Part shown: piece after piece, positions 9,278-17,963 of the stretch
Numbering within the stretch: position 1 is the first letter of the stretch
Layout of the letters: each line of letters begins with the position of its first letter
Assembly: GCF_038007285.1 (NCBI RefSeq)
Contig: NZ_JBBOWX010000002.1
Location: 176,999-240,998 of the forward strand
Direction of reading: 5' to 3'
Origin: Sporosarcina sp. FSL K6-3457
Lineage (GTDB): Bacteria; Bacillota; Bacilli; Bacillales_A; Planococcaceae
DNA length: 64,000 nt
Made by a program: the position numbers and the translations under genes
Notes under the pieces: model-generated
What the model was told of the DNA's origin: nothing
The model's input: only the letters and a program-made list of their open reading frames with translations
Databases searched by the model: none

Positions 9278-9940
9278 ATGGAAATAGAGCGCATTAACGA
9301 AAATACAGTTAAATTTTTTCTTTCATATATTGATATTGAAGAGCGCGGCTTTACACGGGAGGAAGTTTGGTATAATCGCGACAAAAGTGAGGAACTCTTC
9401 TGGGAGATGATGGACGAAGTCAATGACGAGTCAGAGTTTGAAATCGAAGGACCATTATGGATTCAGGTGCATGCAATGAGCGGTGGAATTGAAGTGACAG
9501 TTACACGAGCACAAATGTCCGAAGATGGCGAACCGGTCGACTCACCTTTTGGCATAGATGATCCAAGAAAATTATTTCCAAATGACAGTGGGATGTTTGC
9601 AGACGATGAAGAGATGATACCGGATGTGAATGTTGGTGCACAAGAGTGGCTCGATAATGTATTTGTCTTCAAAGAATTCGATGACCTCATTCCATTAACG
9701 AGTCGAGTGGAGGGGTATATCGTCAAATCATCCCTTTATGCATATGAAAATAATTATTATTTGCATATCGAATATGAGGATGAAACAATGGATGAAGCGA
9801 GGAAAACAGATTTGTTCAGCGTCATTTCTGAATTCGGAATGCCATCTAACCTGACGAAACATCGACTTGGGGAATATGGTAAAGTCATTATGGATGCAGA
9901 TGTTTTCACGAACATTCAACACTACTTTGGAACGAAGTGA
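9278..9940 (+). CDS. mecA: Adaptor protein MecA
   Basis: This 220-residue adaptor targets substrates such as ComK and ComS to ClpC/ClpP. The N-terminal substrate-binding domain begins MEIERINENTVKFFLSYIDI. An acidic linker (EDGEPVDSPFGIDD to MIPDVN) leads to the C-terminal ClpC-binding domain, which contains YAYENNYYLHIEYEDE. The length matches the family. GGAAAGGAG precedes the ATG. The mecA-coiA-pepF order is the same as in B. subtilis. Confidence 0.95.
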   Translation: MEIERINENTVKFFLSYIDIEERGFTREEVWYNRDKSEELFWEMMDEVNDESEFEIEGPLWIQVHAMSGGIEVTVTRAQMSEDGEPVDSPFGIDDPRKLFPNDSGMFADDEEMIPDVNVGAQEWLDNVFVFKEFDDLIPLTSRVEGYIVKSSLYAYENNYYLHIEYEDETMDEARKTDLFSVISEFGMPSNLTKHRLGEYGKVIMDADVFTNIQHYFGTK

Positions 9941-9949
9941 ATAAGTTCA

Positions 9950-9980
9950 AAACAGCTATCAATGCGATAGCTGTTTTTTG
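9950..9980 (+). terminator. Terminator of mecA
   Basis: AAACAGCTATC-aatgc-GATAGCTGTTT is a perfect 11-bp stem ending in a T run. Confidence 0.9.
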
Positions 9981-10070
9981 TGCTTGCAATTTAATTAGAA
10001 AATTTGTAAAATTAAAGTCAATTAGACTATAGTGCCTAAGTCTAACTGAAGTGAAAAGGAGGGAATTCGT

Positions 10071-11216
10071 ATACTGACAGCAAAATCAGCAAGTGGACAA
10101 CTCATTATTCTTACACCGGAGTTAACAAGGGAACAGTTGAAAAAATGGCGAAGGACAGAATTATTCTATTGCCCTCAATGCAAATCCCCGCTTCAATTAA
10201 AAGTTGGAGAAATTATGATTCCGCATTTCGCACATAAAAAAGATACTAGCTGTTCAGCCTGTTTTTCAGAAGGTGAAACGCAAGAACATTTGCAAGGAAA
10301 GCTGCAGTTGTATCATTTTTTGCAAAAACAGACGAAGCATGTCGAACTTGAACCTTTTTTGCGTATGTTGTCACAACGCCCTGATCTTCTTGTGACAACA
10401 ACATCGGCTTCAACACCTATTGAGTTTCAGTGCAGTACAATCCCTGTCTCTGACATGGAGTCGAGGTCTAACGGTTATCGTAGTATAGGAATGAAACCGA
10501 TATGGATTTTGCATACCCCAGCAAAGTTCACAACATTACCTCAAGCTGTTGGTATGTTCTATTTTTCTAAGTTCCACGAAAGCTTCTTAACCCACACATA
10601 CCCTGAAGCTTATACATTTCTCACGTACAATCCCCAAAAAGAACGCTTCCATTATTTTTCTAGTTTGATCCACGTTGCAGGAAAACGATATATTGGTATC
10701 CATCGGTCATTACCGTTATCGAAGCAAGTATTTCCGTTTGCAAAACCTAAAGCCCCATCTAAGGAAGAGTTACATCAATATGTAGCCATTTATGTATCCA
10801 TGCGTAATGATTTTCTACAATCACGTATTTTATTAAATCGAAGAGGGGTAAATGATTCTTTTTTGAAAATATGTTATGAAATGCGTGTTCATCCAACGAA
10901 TCTTCCCTTATGGATTGGAATCCCCGTGACATTTAGCGAGTCGTTTCGAGAGCATGATTGTGAATGGCAATTGGGACTTATCCATTTTATGAAGTGGAGG
11001 GGAATCCGTTTCAGTGATTTAACGGAAAATCAAATTCGTGGCTATTTGTCGAGTATAGAAGGTGTATCTATAGGAAGACTACAAGCGTGTGTGGCCTATC
11101 GAGATTTACTCATAGCGGAAGGAATTGAATCATTTCAAAATAGTTCTGTAATCAATGATAAAATGATTTTTCGTGTATTATCAGAAAGATTACTTGCAAA
11201 GCGGTATGAAAATTGA
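10071..11216 (+). CDS. coiA: Competence protein CoiA family
   Basis: CoiA is a cytoplasmic competence protein with an N-terminal zinc-ribbon region and a nuclease-like core (DUF559/restriction-endonuclease fold). FYCPQCKSPLQLK followed by IPHFAHKK is the family hallmark. QRPDLLVTTTS with IEFQCSTIPV matches the PD-(D/E)xK-like motif of the family. The start is odd: AAGGAGGG at 10056-10063 is followed seven bases later by ATA at 10071 and then CTG at 10074. The residues after it (LTAKSASGQLIIL) match where CoiA homologues begin, whereas the first conventional start (TTG at 10137) would remove about 22 conserved residues. The true initiation codon is therefore uncertain. The gene lies 51 bases before pepF. 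Confidence 0.85.
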   Translation: MLTAKSASGQLIILTPELTREQLKKWRRTELFYCPQCKSPLQLKVGEIMIPHFAHKKDTSCSACFSEGETQEHLQGKLQLYHFLQKQTKHVELEPFLRMLSQRPDLLVTTTSASTPIEFQCSTIPVSDMESRSNGYRSIGMKPIWILHTPAKFTTLPQAVGMFYFSKFHESFLTHTYPEAYTFLTYNPQKERFHYFSSLIHVAGKRYIGIHRSLPLSKQVFPFAKPKAPSKEELHQYVAIYVSMRNDFLQSRILLNRRGVNDSFLKICYEMRVHPTNLPLWIGIPVTFSESFREHDCEWQLGLIHFMKWRGIRFSDLTENQIRGYLSSIEGVSIGRLQACVAYRDLLIAEGIESFQNSSVINDKMIFRVLSERLLAKRYEN

Positions 11217-11267
11217 GAAAATAGAACTGATTCGTTTCCCGAAGTAACGGGAGAAGGGGGATTATCG

Positions 11268-13088
11268 ATGACGACTGAAACTAATAACAAAGTATTGACA
11301 CGTGATGAAGTGAAAGTGGAGGAGACTTGGCGCTTAGAGGACATCTTCGCATCAGATGAGGCGTGGGAACAAGCCTATACGGATGTTGAGGAATTCTCAA
11401 ATAAGGCGGCGACCTACAAAGGAACACTGCATAACGGAGCAGATGCGCTCTACGATGCACTAGTTTACCGTGATACGCTCTCAGAAAGATTACGCCGTCT
11501 CTACACATATGCACATTTAAAGACGGACCAAGACACGACAAATAGCTTCTATCAGGCGATGGATAGCCGTGTGAAATCACTCTACGTAAAAGTATCTACA
11601 GCTTTATCATTTTTCCTACCAGAGCTACTGGCAATGGATGAAGCGGAATTGAACAAGCAAGTGGAGACGCATGAGGGATTGCGTTTGTATAAGCAGGAAT
11701 TTGAAGAAATTAATACGCAAAGACCTCATGTTCTACCAGCTGAACAGGAAGCACTTCTTGCGCAGTTATCTGAGGTGACAGGTCAATCTTCAGAAACATT
11801 TAGTATGTTGAACAATGCAGATTTAACGTTTCCAATGGTGAAAGACGAAAATGGAGAAGAAGTTGAGTTGTCGCACGGTCGCTATATTCGATTTTTAGAG
11901 AGTGATGATGCTCGCGTTCGAGAAGATGCGTTTAAAGCGACGTACTCCAAATATGGAGAATTTCAAAATACATTCGCATCGACCCTTTCTGGAAATGTGA
12001 AACGTGATAACGTCAACGCTAGTATCCGTAACTATTCATCTGCACGTGAAGCTGCGATGTCCAATAATCATATTCCGGAACAGGTTTATGAAAATCTAGT
12101 CTCTACAATTAATAAAAATGTGCACTTGCTTCAGCGTTATGTGGCGCTTCGTAAAAAAGTGTTTGGACTTGAGGATCTTCACATGTGGGATATGTACGCA
12201 CCGCTTGTAAAAGATGTCGATATGGAGATCCCATACGAAGAAGCAGCTCAGACGATGCTTGATAGCTTCCATCCGCTCGGAGAAGACTATGTATCGATTG
12301 TTCAAGAAGGACTGGATAATCGTTGGGTCGATGTTCGTGAAAATAAAGGCAAACGCTCGGGTGCATATTCTTCTGGAGCTTATGGTACCAACCCGTATAT
12401 TTTAATGAATTGGCAAGATAACGTCAGCAACTTGTTCACATTGGCACATGAATTCGGCCACAGTGTCCATAGTTATTACTCGCGTAAAAGCCAGCCATTC
12501 ATTTATAGCGGTTATTCAATCTTTGTAGCGGAAGTTGCATCGACTGTGAATGAAGCACTGTTGAATGATCACCTGCTAAAAACGATTGACGATGAACAAA
12601 AACGTATTTATCTGTTGAATTATTGGCTAGATGGTTTCCGTGGAACCGTATTCCGTCAAACGATGTTTGCTGAATTTGAGCATTTGATTCACGAGTTGGA
12701 TCAGCAAGGTGTTGCCTTAACGGCTGAAAAACTAACTGAAGAGTATTATGCGCTCAATAAAAAGTATTTTGGTGATGATCTTGTTGTTGATGAAGAGATT
12801 GGTCTCGAATGGGCACGGATTCCACACTTCTACTATAATTATTATGTCTATCAATATGCGACAGGCTATAGTGCAGCAGTAGCGCTCAGCAATCAAATTT
12901 TAACAGAAGGTGAGCCAGCTGTTGAACGTTATATCAATAACTTCTTGAAAGCAGGTTCTTCTGATTATCCGATTGAAGTGCTAAAAAAAGCAGGCGTTGA
13001 TATGACAAGTGCTGCGCCGATTGAAGAGGCATGCCGTGTATTTGAAGAGAAGTTAAATGAGCTTGAGTCACTTCTTTTGAAAAACTAA
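11268..13088 (+). CDS. pepF: Oligoendopeptidase F
   Basis: This 606-residue cytosolic M3-family zinc metallopeptidase degrades short peptides. The zinc site is HEFGHSVH (about residues 391-398), with downstream EVASTVNEALL supplying the third ligand. The N-terminal M3 lobe (RLEDIFASDEAWEQA) and the C-terminal FYYNYYVYQYATGYSAA are conserved. AGAAGGGGG precedes the ATG. In B. subtilis, PepF overexpression inhibits sporulation by hydrolysing PhrA; whether that holds here is unknown. A terminator follows. Confidence 0.95.
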   Translation: MTTETNNKVLTRDEVKVEETWRLEDIFASDEAWEQAYTDVEEFSNKAATYKGTLHNGADALYDALVYRDTLSERLRRLYTYAHLKTDQDTTNSFYQAMDSRVKSLYVKVSTALSFFLPELLAMDEAELNKQVETHEGLRLYKQEFEEINTQRPHVLPAEQEALLAQLSEVTGQSSETFSMLNNADLTFPMVKDENGEEVELSHGRYIRFLESDDARVREDAFKATYSKYGEFQNTFASTLSGNVKRDNVNASIRNYSSAREAAMSNNHIPEQVYENLVSTINKNVHLLQRYVALRKKVFGLEDLHMWDMYAPLVKDVDMEIPYEEAAQTMLDSFHPLGEDYVSIVQEGLDNRWVDVRENKGKRSGAYSSGAYGTNPYILMNWQDNVSNLFTLAHEFGHSVHSYYSRKSQPFIYSGYSIFVAEVASTVNEALLNDHLLKTIDDEQKRIYLLNYWLDGFRGTVFRQTMFAEFEHLIHELDQQGVALTAEKLTEEYYALNKKYFGDDLVVDEEIGLEWARIPHFYYNYYVYQYATGYSAAVALSNQILTEGEPAVERYINNFLKAGSSDYPIEVLKKAGVDMTSAAPIEEACRVFEEKLNELESLLLKN

Positions 13089-13101
13089 ATCATACTATCT
13101 T

Positions 13102-13136
13102 ACAGCCCTATTTGTTATGTAGGGCTGTATTTTATT
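13102..13136 (+). terminator. Terminator of pepF
   Basis: ACAGCCCTA-tttgttatg-TAGGGCTGT, followed by ATTTTATT. Confidence 0.85.
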
Positions 13137-13310
13137 ATATAAAAATAATTTAATGGGTATATTGTTAAGCGAGTACGTCTCTGTTATATATTAGTGCATC
13201 CTGTTGTATAACTATGAGGCTGTGGGTTTAACAATGATTTGAAATGTGACATTCATGTGAATTGTATTGTGAAAAGTTGCTGTTACTATTATTTTGTGAT
13301 AAGGTAAGGA

Positions 13311-13326
13311 TGTGAAATAGATCACA
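13311..13326 (+). promoter_or_regulatory. Perfect Fnr/CRP-family operator
   Basis: TGTGA-AATAGA-TCACA is a perfect match to the CRP/Fnr-family consensus TGTGA-N6-TCACA. It lies in a 450-bp gap between pepF and the NERD gene, with no ORF directly after it; a strong terminator follows at 13384. I found no good -10 at the class I or class II distance on either strand, so its target is unclear. Confidence 0.5.
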
Positions 13327-13383
13327 TACCAAACATACACCCCTTTTGTTTGAACGTGAACATTTCTCCCATTCCCTTTGTAA

Positions 13384-13426
13384 AAGAGCATTCACTCCCC
13401 CCCAGGAGTAGGATGCTCTTTTTTGT
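13384..13426 (+). terminator. Orphan terminator hairpin
   Basis: AAGAGCAT-tc...ag-GATGCTCTT ends in TTTTTGTT. It belongs to no visible gene on the plus strand, so the stretch between the Fnr-like site and this hairpin could be a short RNA. Confidence 0.65.
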
Positions 13427-13478
13427 TATAAGGCTATGTGATTCGGTAGTAAATGAATCCGGGGAATTTGGATAACTA

Positions 13479-13507
13479 TTGTCAATTACTGTCCTTTTCA
13501 GTATAAT
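13479..13507 (+). promoter_or_regulatory. SigA-type promoter of the NERD gene
   Basis: TTGTCA (13479-13484) and a perfect TATAAT (13502-13507) are separated by 17 bases, about 30 bases before the gene. Confidence 0.75.
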
Positions 13508-13538
13508 TAAATAGAATTATCAGTTTACGTAGAAGGGG

Positions 13539-14519
13539 TTGGATATCATAAGCATTACTATTCAACGAAAAAAACCAATTTTACTCAAAGGAATTCCACG
13601 CCTAATCGCCCGGCTTCCTCCTGAACATCGAAAAGTGCAGTTTTTACAAAACCAACTTTATCGAATTGGAGCCGGCTATTCGGGCGAATGCAACGCCGAT
13701 GCTTATATTGAGAGGACGCAATTCCCTCAAATGATGAAAGTTTTTACTGATGTACATTTGTCTACTTCCCCAAAATTCACATTTCAAATAGACACTTTGG
13801 TAATCACGGAACGATATGTCTTAATTGTCGAGGTGAAAAATCTTAAGGATACAGTCCGATTTGTACCAAATCCTCCTCATCTAGAACAAGTACTCAAAAC
13901 TGGTGACGAAGTGGTCCTCGATTGCCCGGTCCATCAGATTGAATCGAATAAGTCGAATCTTGATGAATGGTTTCGTCAGCGGGGCATTCATTTGAAAACA
14001 CTAGGCTTACTTGTTCTCGCTAATCCAAATACAAAAGTGATAGATGCCCCAGATGATTTCCCTATTATTTATAAAAAACAAATTCCTTTTTATCTTCAAA
14101 AGTTGCAACCATTTGAAAGAATTCTAACGTCTAGTCAAATTGAAACTATAACAAGACAAATGATTGTTGAACAACAGCAATTTAATCCGTTTCCACTTTG
14201 CTCCTTTTATCATATTAGTCCGAGTGACTTACGGAAAGGCTTACTCTGTCCTGATTGCCATGGGCAACTCCGACAGAAAAATCGAGAGACTTGGTATTGT
14301 CCAAGTTGCTCAAAGAAAGCTGATGATCCCTATAATGAAGCTATTCAGGACTGGTTTATGCTTGTTAAAAATTCGATGAATAATGAGGAATGTAGAAATT
14401 TTTTGAGATTGAAGAATGGAAATGCAGCCTGTTACGTACTCTCGAAGTCGAATCTGGTTAAAAAAGGTAAGTTTAAGACGGCATTTTATATTGTCGGAAA
14501 TCGAATAAACTGTCCTTGA
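13539..14519 (+). CDS. NERD-domain nuclease-related protein with C-terminal zinc ribbon
   Basis: This protein of about 326 residues has an N-terminal NERD domain (about residues 35-150): GAGYSGECNADAYI, then QIDTLVITERYVLIVEVKNLKDTV. The conserved D and E-x-K resemble PD-(D/E)xK nucleases. The C-terminal part carries a four-cysteine ribbon (LLCPDCHG and WYCPSCSK), suggesting nucleic-acid binding. Its biological role is not established. The TTG at 13539 abuts the ribosome binding site AGAAGGGG, which is too close; ATC (13545) or ATA (13548) lies at normal spacing, and homologues begin MI-I there. A terminator follows. Confidence 0.8.
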   Translation: MDIISITIQRKKPILLKGIPRLIARLPPEHRKVQFLQNQLYRIGAGYSGECNADAYIERTQFPQMMKVFTDVHLSTSPKFTFQIDTLVITERYVLIVEVKNLKDTVRFVPNPPHLEQVLKTGDEVVLDCPVHQIESNKSNLDEWFRQRGIHLKTLGLLVLANPNTKVIDAPDDFPIIYKKQIPFYLQKLQPFERILTSSQIETITRQMIVEQQQFNPFPLCSFYHISPSDLRKGLLCPDCHGQLRQKNRETWYCPSCSKKADDPYNEAIQDWFMLVKNSMNNEECRNFLRLKNGNAACYVLSKSNLVKKGKFKTAFYIVGNRINCP

Positions 14520-14530
14520 CGGATAGTCTA

Positions 14531-14564
14531 GAGTCTTTCTTTTTAAGAAAGGCTCTTTTTGTAA
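14531..14564 (+). terminator. Terminator of the NERD gene
   Basis: GAGTCTTTCTT-ttt-AAGAAAGGCTC followed by TTTTTG. Confidence 0.85.
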
Positions 14565-14604
14565 GTGAAGGAATAATAGACTACTATTATTTTCGAGGTG
14601 ATGG

Positions 14605-15161
14605 ACTGTCAGTGAAAGTAGCCGAACTGTCAGTGAATGCAGCGAAACTGTCAGTGAAAGTCCAGGAACTGTAAGTGAATGTAGCGGAACTGTCAGTGAA
14701 AGCGACCAAACTGTCAGCGAATGCGTGAACTGTCAGTGAAAGTCCTAGAACTGTCAGTGAAAGCAGCGAAACTGTCAGTGAAAGCGATCAAACTGTAAGC
14801 GAGGGCGTGGACTGTCAGTGAAAGTCCTGGAACTGTAAGTGAAAGCAGCGAAACTGTCAGTGAAAGTCCAGGAACTGTAAGTGAATGTAGCGGAACTGTC
14901 AGTGAAAGCGACCAAACTGTCAGCGAAGGCGTGAACTGTAAGTGAAAGTCCAGGAACTGTAAGTGAATGCAGCGGAACTGTCAGTGAAAGTGACCAAACT
15001 GTAAGTGAATGCGTGGACTGTCAGTGAAAGTCCTGGAACTGTAAGTGAATGCAGCGGAACTGTCAGTGAAAGCGATCAAACTGTAAGTGAATGCGTGGAC
15101 TGTAAGTGAAAGTCCTGGAACTGTAAGTGAAAGCAATCAAACTGTCAGCGGAAACTCGTCC
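14605..15161. repeat. Tandem array of 27 units, 21-bp (sometimes 19-bp) period
   Basis: I count 27 consecutive units starting ACTGT(C/A)AG(T/C)GAA. Twenty-one of the first 26 are 21 bp and five are 19 bp. The last halves of units cycle through AGTCCTGGA, GCAGCGGA, GCGATCAA and GCGTGG, giving a higher-order period of about 82 bp (21+21+21+19). The array fills the space between the NERD gene terminator and the spxH terminator. One frame reads through part of it as TVSES-like peptide, but no ribosome binding site or family supports coding. Confidence 0.95.
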
Positions 15162-15180
15162 TCCCTAGACGCCACCATAA

Positions 15181-15230
15181 CAAAAACCACTCCATCGCCG
15201 GCTAACTACCGGGAAATGGAGTGGTTCTTG
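15181..15230 (-). terminator. Terminator of the spxH operon
   Basis: On the minus strand AACCACTCCAT pairs with ATGGAGTGGTT and is followed by TTTGTT; it lies just after the spxH stop. Confidence 0.75.
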
Positions 15231-15234
15231 TTCG

Positions 15235-16041
15235 TTATAGTTGTTTTTTGCGCCAGAGGGTCGTGTCTTGGAAAGTGATTCGTTCAATATATTGTTGAAG
15301 GAGTCGTTTTTTTAATTCGCGTTCGGCTGATTTTTCGGAGATATTGTAAATATCTGCGATTTCATTTGTAGCTAGTACATCGAAACGTTGGAACAAATCT
15401 TCTAGTGGTGGTGGAATGTCAGGGATGATGGTCATACCGACTAATTCCTCTAAAATTTGTTCGTATACTTCGTATTCGTATAAGCCGCTTACTTTTAGTC
15501 CTTCATCTTCAATATTGCCATTGAAAAAAACAAAGGTAGCAGCTTTATCGACTTCCATTTCTTTTGCCATATAGACATCAACTTGTAAAGAACGCAAGAC
15601 ATTTTTGGAAGAAAAGTCGCGAATGAATTCATCGACATCGAGCTCTAACTTTTCAGCAATTTCAACGAGTACTGAAAAGGAGGAGACATTTCGGGATTTT
15701 AAGAAAGAGTATTCAAATACCTTTGACAGGAAGCGTAAGCCAGCACGCTTTCCTTGGAATTCCGCTGCTTTCACTGCGATGATAGGGTAAGTTGGATGCA
15801 CTTTGTCGCAGGCTAGTGCATCCTCGTTTTTCTGTATACATGGCAGGTTCATCGATGGTAATGATGTACGCAATGCAATTCGAAGTGTGAAATAGCGATC
15901 ATACTCTAGTTGTAACTTGCGAAGAAGAGGCTGGAGAGACCAGCAATCCTCACACAAAGGGTCAATGAAGACATATAATTCGATGGGTCTTGCACATGTA
16001 GAAGGGACCATCGAATTTTCCATTACTGTTTGTCGGTTCAC
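15235..16041 (-). CDS. spxH: ClpXP adaptor SpxH (YjbH family)
   Basis: This 268-residue DsbA/thioredoxin-fold protein starts IELYVFIDPLCEDCWSL, with CxxC at CEDC. It matches YjbH/SpxH, the adaptor that delivers Spx to ClpXP. Known members also carry a zinc-binding N-terminal segment of His and Cys; here that segment is short (MENSMVPSTCARP). The GTG start (16041) has GGAGGATCACCT upstream and overlaps the globin stop by four bases, as in the B. subtilis yjbH-yjbI arrangement. It is the degradation partner for the Spx encoded at 8448. Confidence 0.9.
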   Translation of the reverse strand: MNRQTVMENSMVPSTCARPIELYVFIDPLCEDCWSLQPLLRKLQLEYDRYFTLRIALRTSLPSMNLPCIQKNEDALACDKVHPTYPIIAVKAAEFQGKRAGLRFLSKVFEYSFLKSRNVSSFSVLVEIAEKLELDVDEFIRDFSSKNVLRSLQVDVYMAKEMEVDKAATFVFFNGNIEDEGLKVSGLYEYEVYEQILEELVGMTIIPDIPPPLEDLFQRFDVLATNEIADIYNISEKSAERELKKRLLQQYIERITFQDTTLWRKKQL

Positions 16042-16430
16042 AGGTGATCCTCCTCGCTCCTGTTCACCATATGGTTTGCAGTTAAGACAAGACGCTTATA
16101 GTACATGTCTCGTAAGCTTCCTTCAAGTCCGACTTCATCCATTGCTTCGGCCATGCAAGAAAGCCATGCTTCTGCGCGAACGGGTGTGATTGGGAAGGGG
16201 TTATGACGAGCTTTCATCATTGGGTGACCGTGTTCGTCTGTATATAAATTGGGTCCGCCTAAATATTGTGTTTGAAATTGTTTTTGTTTTCGTGCCGTTT
16301 CCGCCCAGTCACCCGGGAAAATAGGGTATAGGTCTGGATGGACAGCCACTTTAGTGTAAAATAAGTCGATAAGTTCCGACAACTTTTCAGCACCGATCTC
16401 CTCATAAGGGATCAAAGGTTTTCGCATCAT
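16038..16430 (-). CDS. yjbI: Group II truncated hemoglobin YjbI
   Basis: This 130-residue truncated globin contains FYTKVAVHPDLYPIFPGDW, QFQTQYLGGPNLYTDEHGHPMMKARHNPFPI and AWLSCMAEAMDEVG. The proximal histidine is in ARHNPF and the distal-pocket Tyr/Trp residues are present. In Gram-positives this gene is coupled to yjbH and has been linked to oxidative protein protection together with it. AAAGGAGAT precedes two adjacent ATGs (16430 and 16427). It is co-transcribed with spxH by overlap. Confidence 0.92.
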   Translation of the reverse strand: MMRKPLIPYEEIGAEKLSELIDLFYTKVAVHPDLYPIFPGDWAETARKQKQFQTQYLGGPNLYTDEHGHPMMKARHNPFPITPVRAEAWLSCMAEAMDEVGLEGSLRDMYYKRLVLTANHMVNRSEEDHL

Positions 16431-16534
16431 AATGTCAATCTCCTTTGCTCTGACTGTACTGATATTCTACCAACCTGGCGCAACTTTCTCAAACAAATCG
16501 CTTACAAGTGATCCCCACCTCAGTTAGACACCTG

Positions 16535-17218
16535 CTAAATCCTAGCGTAATTCAGTACTTTTTGCACATACTGCTCGGTTTCTTTGAAAGGAGGAATACC
16601 ACCATGCTTCTTCACATTTCCGGGACCGGCATTGTATGCAGCTAAGGCTAGTTCAGTATTACCGTCGAACTGATTGAGCATTTGTTTTAAATATTTGGCT
16701 CCACCCATGATGTTTTGGACGGGATCGAAACTGTCTGTTACACCGAGGAATTTTGCTGTGCCCGGCATGAGTTGCATAAGTCCTTCAGCGCCTGAGCGGC
16801 TGACAACGCTATTGTTGAAGTTCGATTCTTGTTTAATGACAGCAGCGATTAAGTTTTCGGGTAGACCAAATTTCTCTGCTGCTTGCTTGACGATGTCGCT
16901 ATATTGGCCATTATCAATAGGGCTAGATCCAAATGAAATAGGTGCTTGTTGTGATGTACGAAGTATTGCAGCTAATGTGGAAGGCTCAAAAACACGATTA
17001 CTTCCTGCATAGCGTAGGCTTTCGGTTTGATTTACATGATTGAGTAATGATGAAGAAACGGAAGATAAGGAGTCTGTTACAGACGATTGGCCTCCCAATT
17101 CATCTAACATCATTTGAAATACTGAGGTCGAAGAATCCTGTCCGGCATTCGGTTGAACAGAGCCAAAAGATTGCAAGGCATTGATTTCCATTAGTGTACG
17201 AATCGCACGTGTATCCAT
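16535..17218 (-). CDS. cwlQ: Lytic transglycosylase (CwlQ/YjbJ type)
   Basis: This 227-residue protein has a variable N-terminal half and a C-terminal SLT domain (about residues 110-225). Its motifs are LIAAVIKQESNFN with the catalytic glutamate, SGAEGLMQLMPGTA and LALAAYNAGPGNVKKHGG. It cleaves the MurNAc-GlcNAc bond of peptidoglycan. No signal peptide is evident, as with B. subtilis YjbJ. AAAGGAAAGA lies upstream of the ATG. It is divergent from yjbL and keeps the B. subtilis position next to yjbI. Confidence 0.9.
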   Translation of the reverse strand: MDTRAIRTLMEINALQSFGSVQPNAGQDSSTSVFQMMLDELGGQSSVTDSLSSVSSSLLNHVNQTESLRYAGSNRVFEPSTLAAILRTSQQAPISFGSSPIDNGQYSDIVKQAAEKFGLPENLIAAVIKQESNFNNSVVSRSGAEGLMQLMPGTAKFLGVTDSFDPVQNIMGGAKYLKQMLNQFDGNTELALAAYNAGPGNVKKHGGIPPFKETEQYVQKVLNYARI

Positions 17219-17375
17219 TATGATCTTTCCTTTCTGCCATCAGGCTCTAAGTTTACGAAATAGCACTCTACTAAGTAGTATACCAATAGTACAAAGAAAA
17301 CGCATTTTCGAAACTGCAAGGCCGCGCTCCATATGGTAAACTGAACATAATGACATATGAAGGGAAGAAGAAATT

Positions 17376-17756
17376 GTGAGCATTCAACATCAAATTAACA
17401 GCGGAATCCGAGACGGAGGAGAAATCCGCTTTTTATTGGACGAAACGGCTGACCAGCCACAGGGCGTTCCATCTGGCAAGATGATTACGGATTCTGAAGA
17501 CTTATCATTTGTGTATTTGTTAGAAGTAGAAGAGGGCTATCGTCATCTCCATTTTACACGGGCAGCGTGGCCACTTATGGTGGATGTGTTGAAGTCGGAT
17601 GTGGATCCGGTACTGGTATGGAAAGATGAGATAATGGCGTTACCTGGATTTAAAGATGAGCTAACGATGCTTATTTATAATATTGAGGGAAATGATAACT
17701 ACGGGGAAGCATTCTCTTCAGCAGTCGAGCAAGCATTCCAAGACATACTTAACTGA
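17376..17756 (+). CDS. yjbL: UPF0738 family protein YjbL
   Basis: This 126-residue conserved protein of unknown function contains LSFVYLLEVEEGYRHLHF and LPGFKDELTMLIYNIEGN, typical of the YjbL family found beside relQ in Bacillales. The GTG start has AAGGGAAGAAG upstream. In B. subtilis a CYTH-domain gene (yjbK) lies between yjbJ and yjbL; it is missing here. The stop codon is embedded in a perfect hairpin. Confidence 0.8.
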   Translation: MSIQHQINSGIRDGGEIRFLLDETADQPQGVPSGKMITDSEDLSFVYLLEVEEGYRHLHFTRAAWPLMVDVLKSDVDPVLVWKDEIMALPGFKDELTMLIYNIEGNDNYGEAFSSAVEQAFQDILN

Positions 17757-17790
17757 ATCCGGCTGGGGTTCAAACCCCAGCCGGATTCAG
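17753..17790 (+). terminator. Perfect 18-bp hairpin at the yjbL stop, cap of repeat A3
   Basis: CTGAATCCGGCTGGGGTT pairs perfectly with the segment ending at 17790 across a two-base centre. There is no strong T run after it, so termination is uncertain. It directly abuts repeat A3. Confidence 0.75.
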
Positions 17791-17793
17791 TTA

Positions 17794-17935
17794 AAGCCTC
17801 CGGCGGATGTCACAGATTTTGAAGGGAGTCAATTTCGCTTATCCAAGTGCCTTAATTTCTGCAAAAAACGCAGAAATATGGCAAATCGAACCCTTTGCTG
17901 TTCGATTCGCAATTACGCCGAGGCGCAATTGATCA
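17794..17935 (+). repeat. Dispersed structured repeat, copy A3
   Basis: The 5' block AAGCCTCCGGCGGATGTCAC and the 3' hairpin CAATTACGCC-GA-GGCGCAATTG are intact. The interior differs from the other copies: it holds hairpins ATTTCTGC/GCAGAAAT and AATCGAA/TTCGATT, and the partner of the GATTTTGAA arm is missing. It lies between yjbL and relQ. Confidence 0.85.
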
Positions 17936-17963
17936 AGTAGACTAACAGCTGGGAGGGGTCCAG

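Noticed and set aside
10137..11216. TTG at 10137 as the coiA start
   Set aside because: It would remove about 22 residues that match the CoiA N-terminus; the strong ribosome binding site lies at 10056-10063.
14605..15161. CRISPR array
   Set aside because: Units are contiguous 21-mers without spacers and no cas gene is near.
15087..15278. Open frame through the 21-bp array encoding TVSES-like repeats
   Set aside because: No ribosome binding site, the frame is broken by the 19-bp units elsewhere in the array, and it ends in the spxH terminator; it is a by-product of the repeat.
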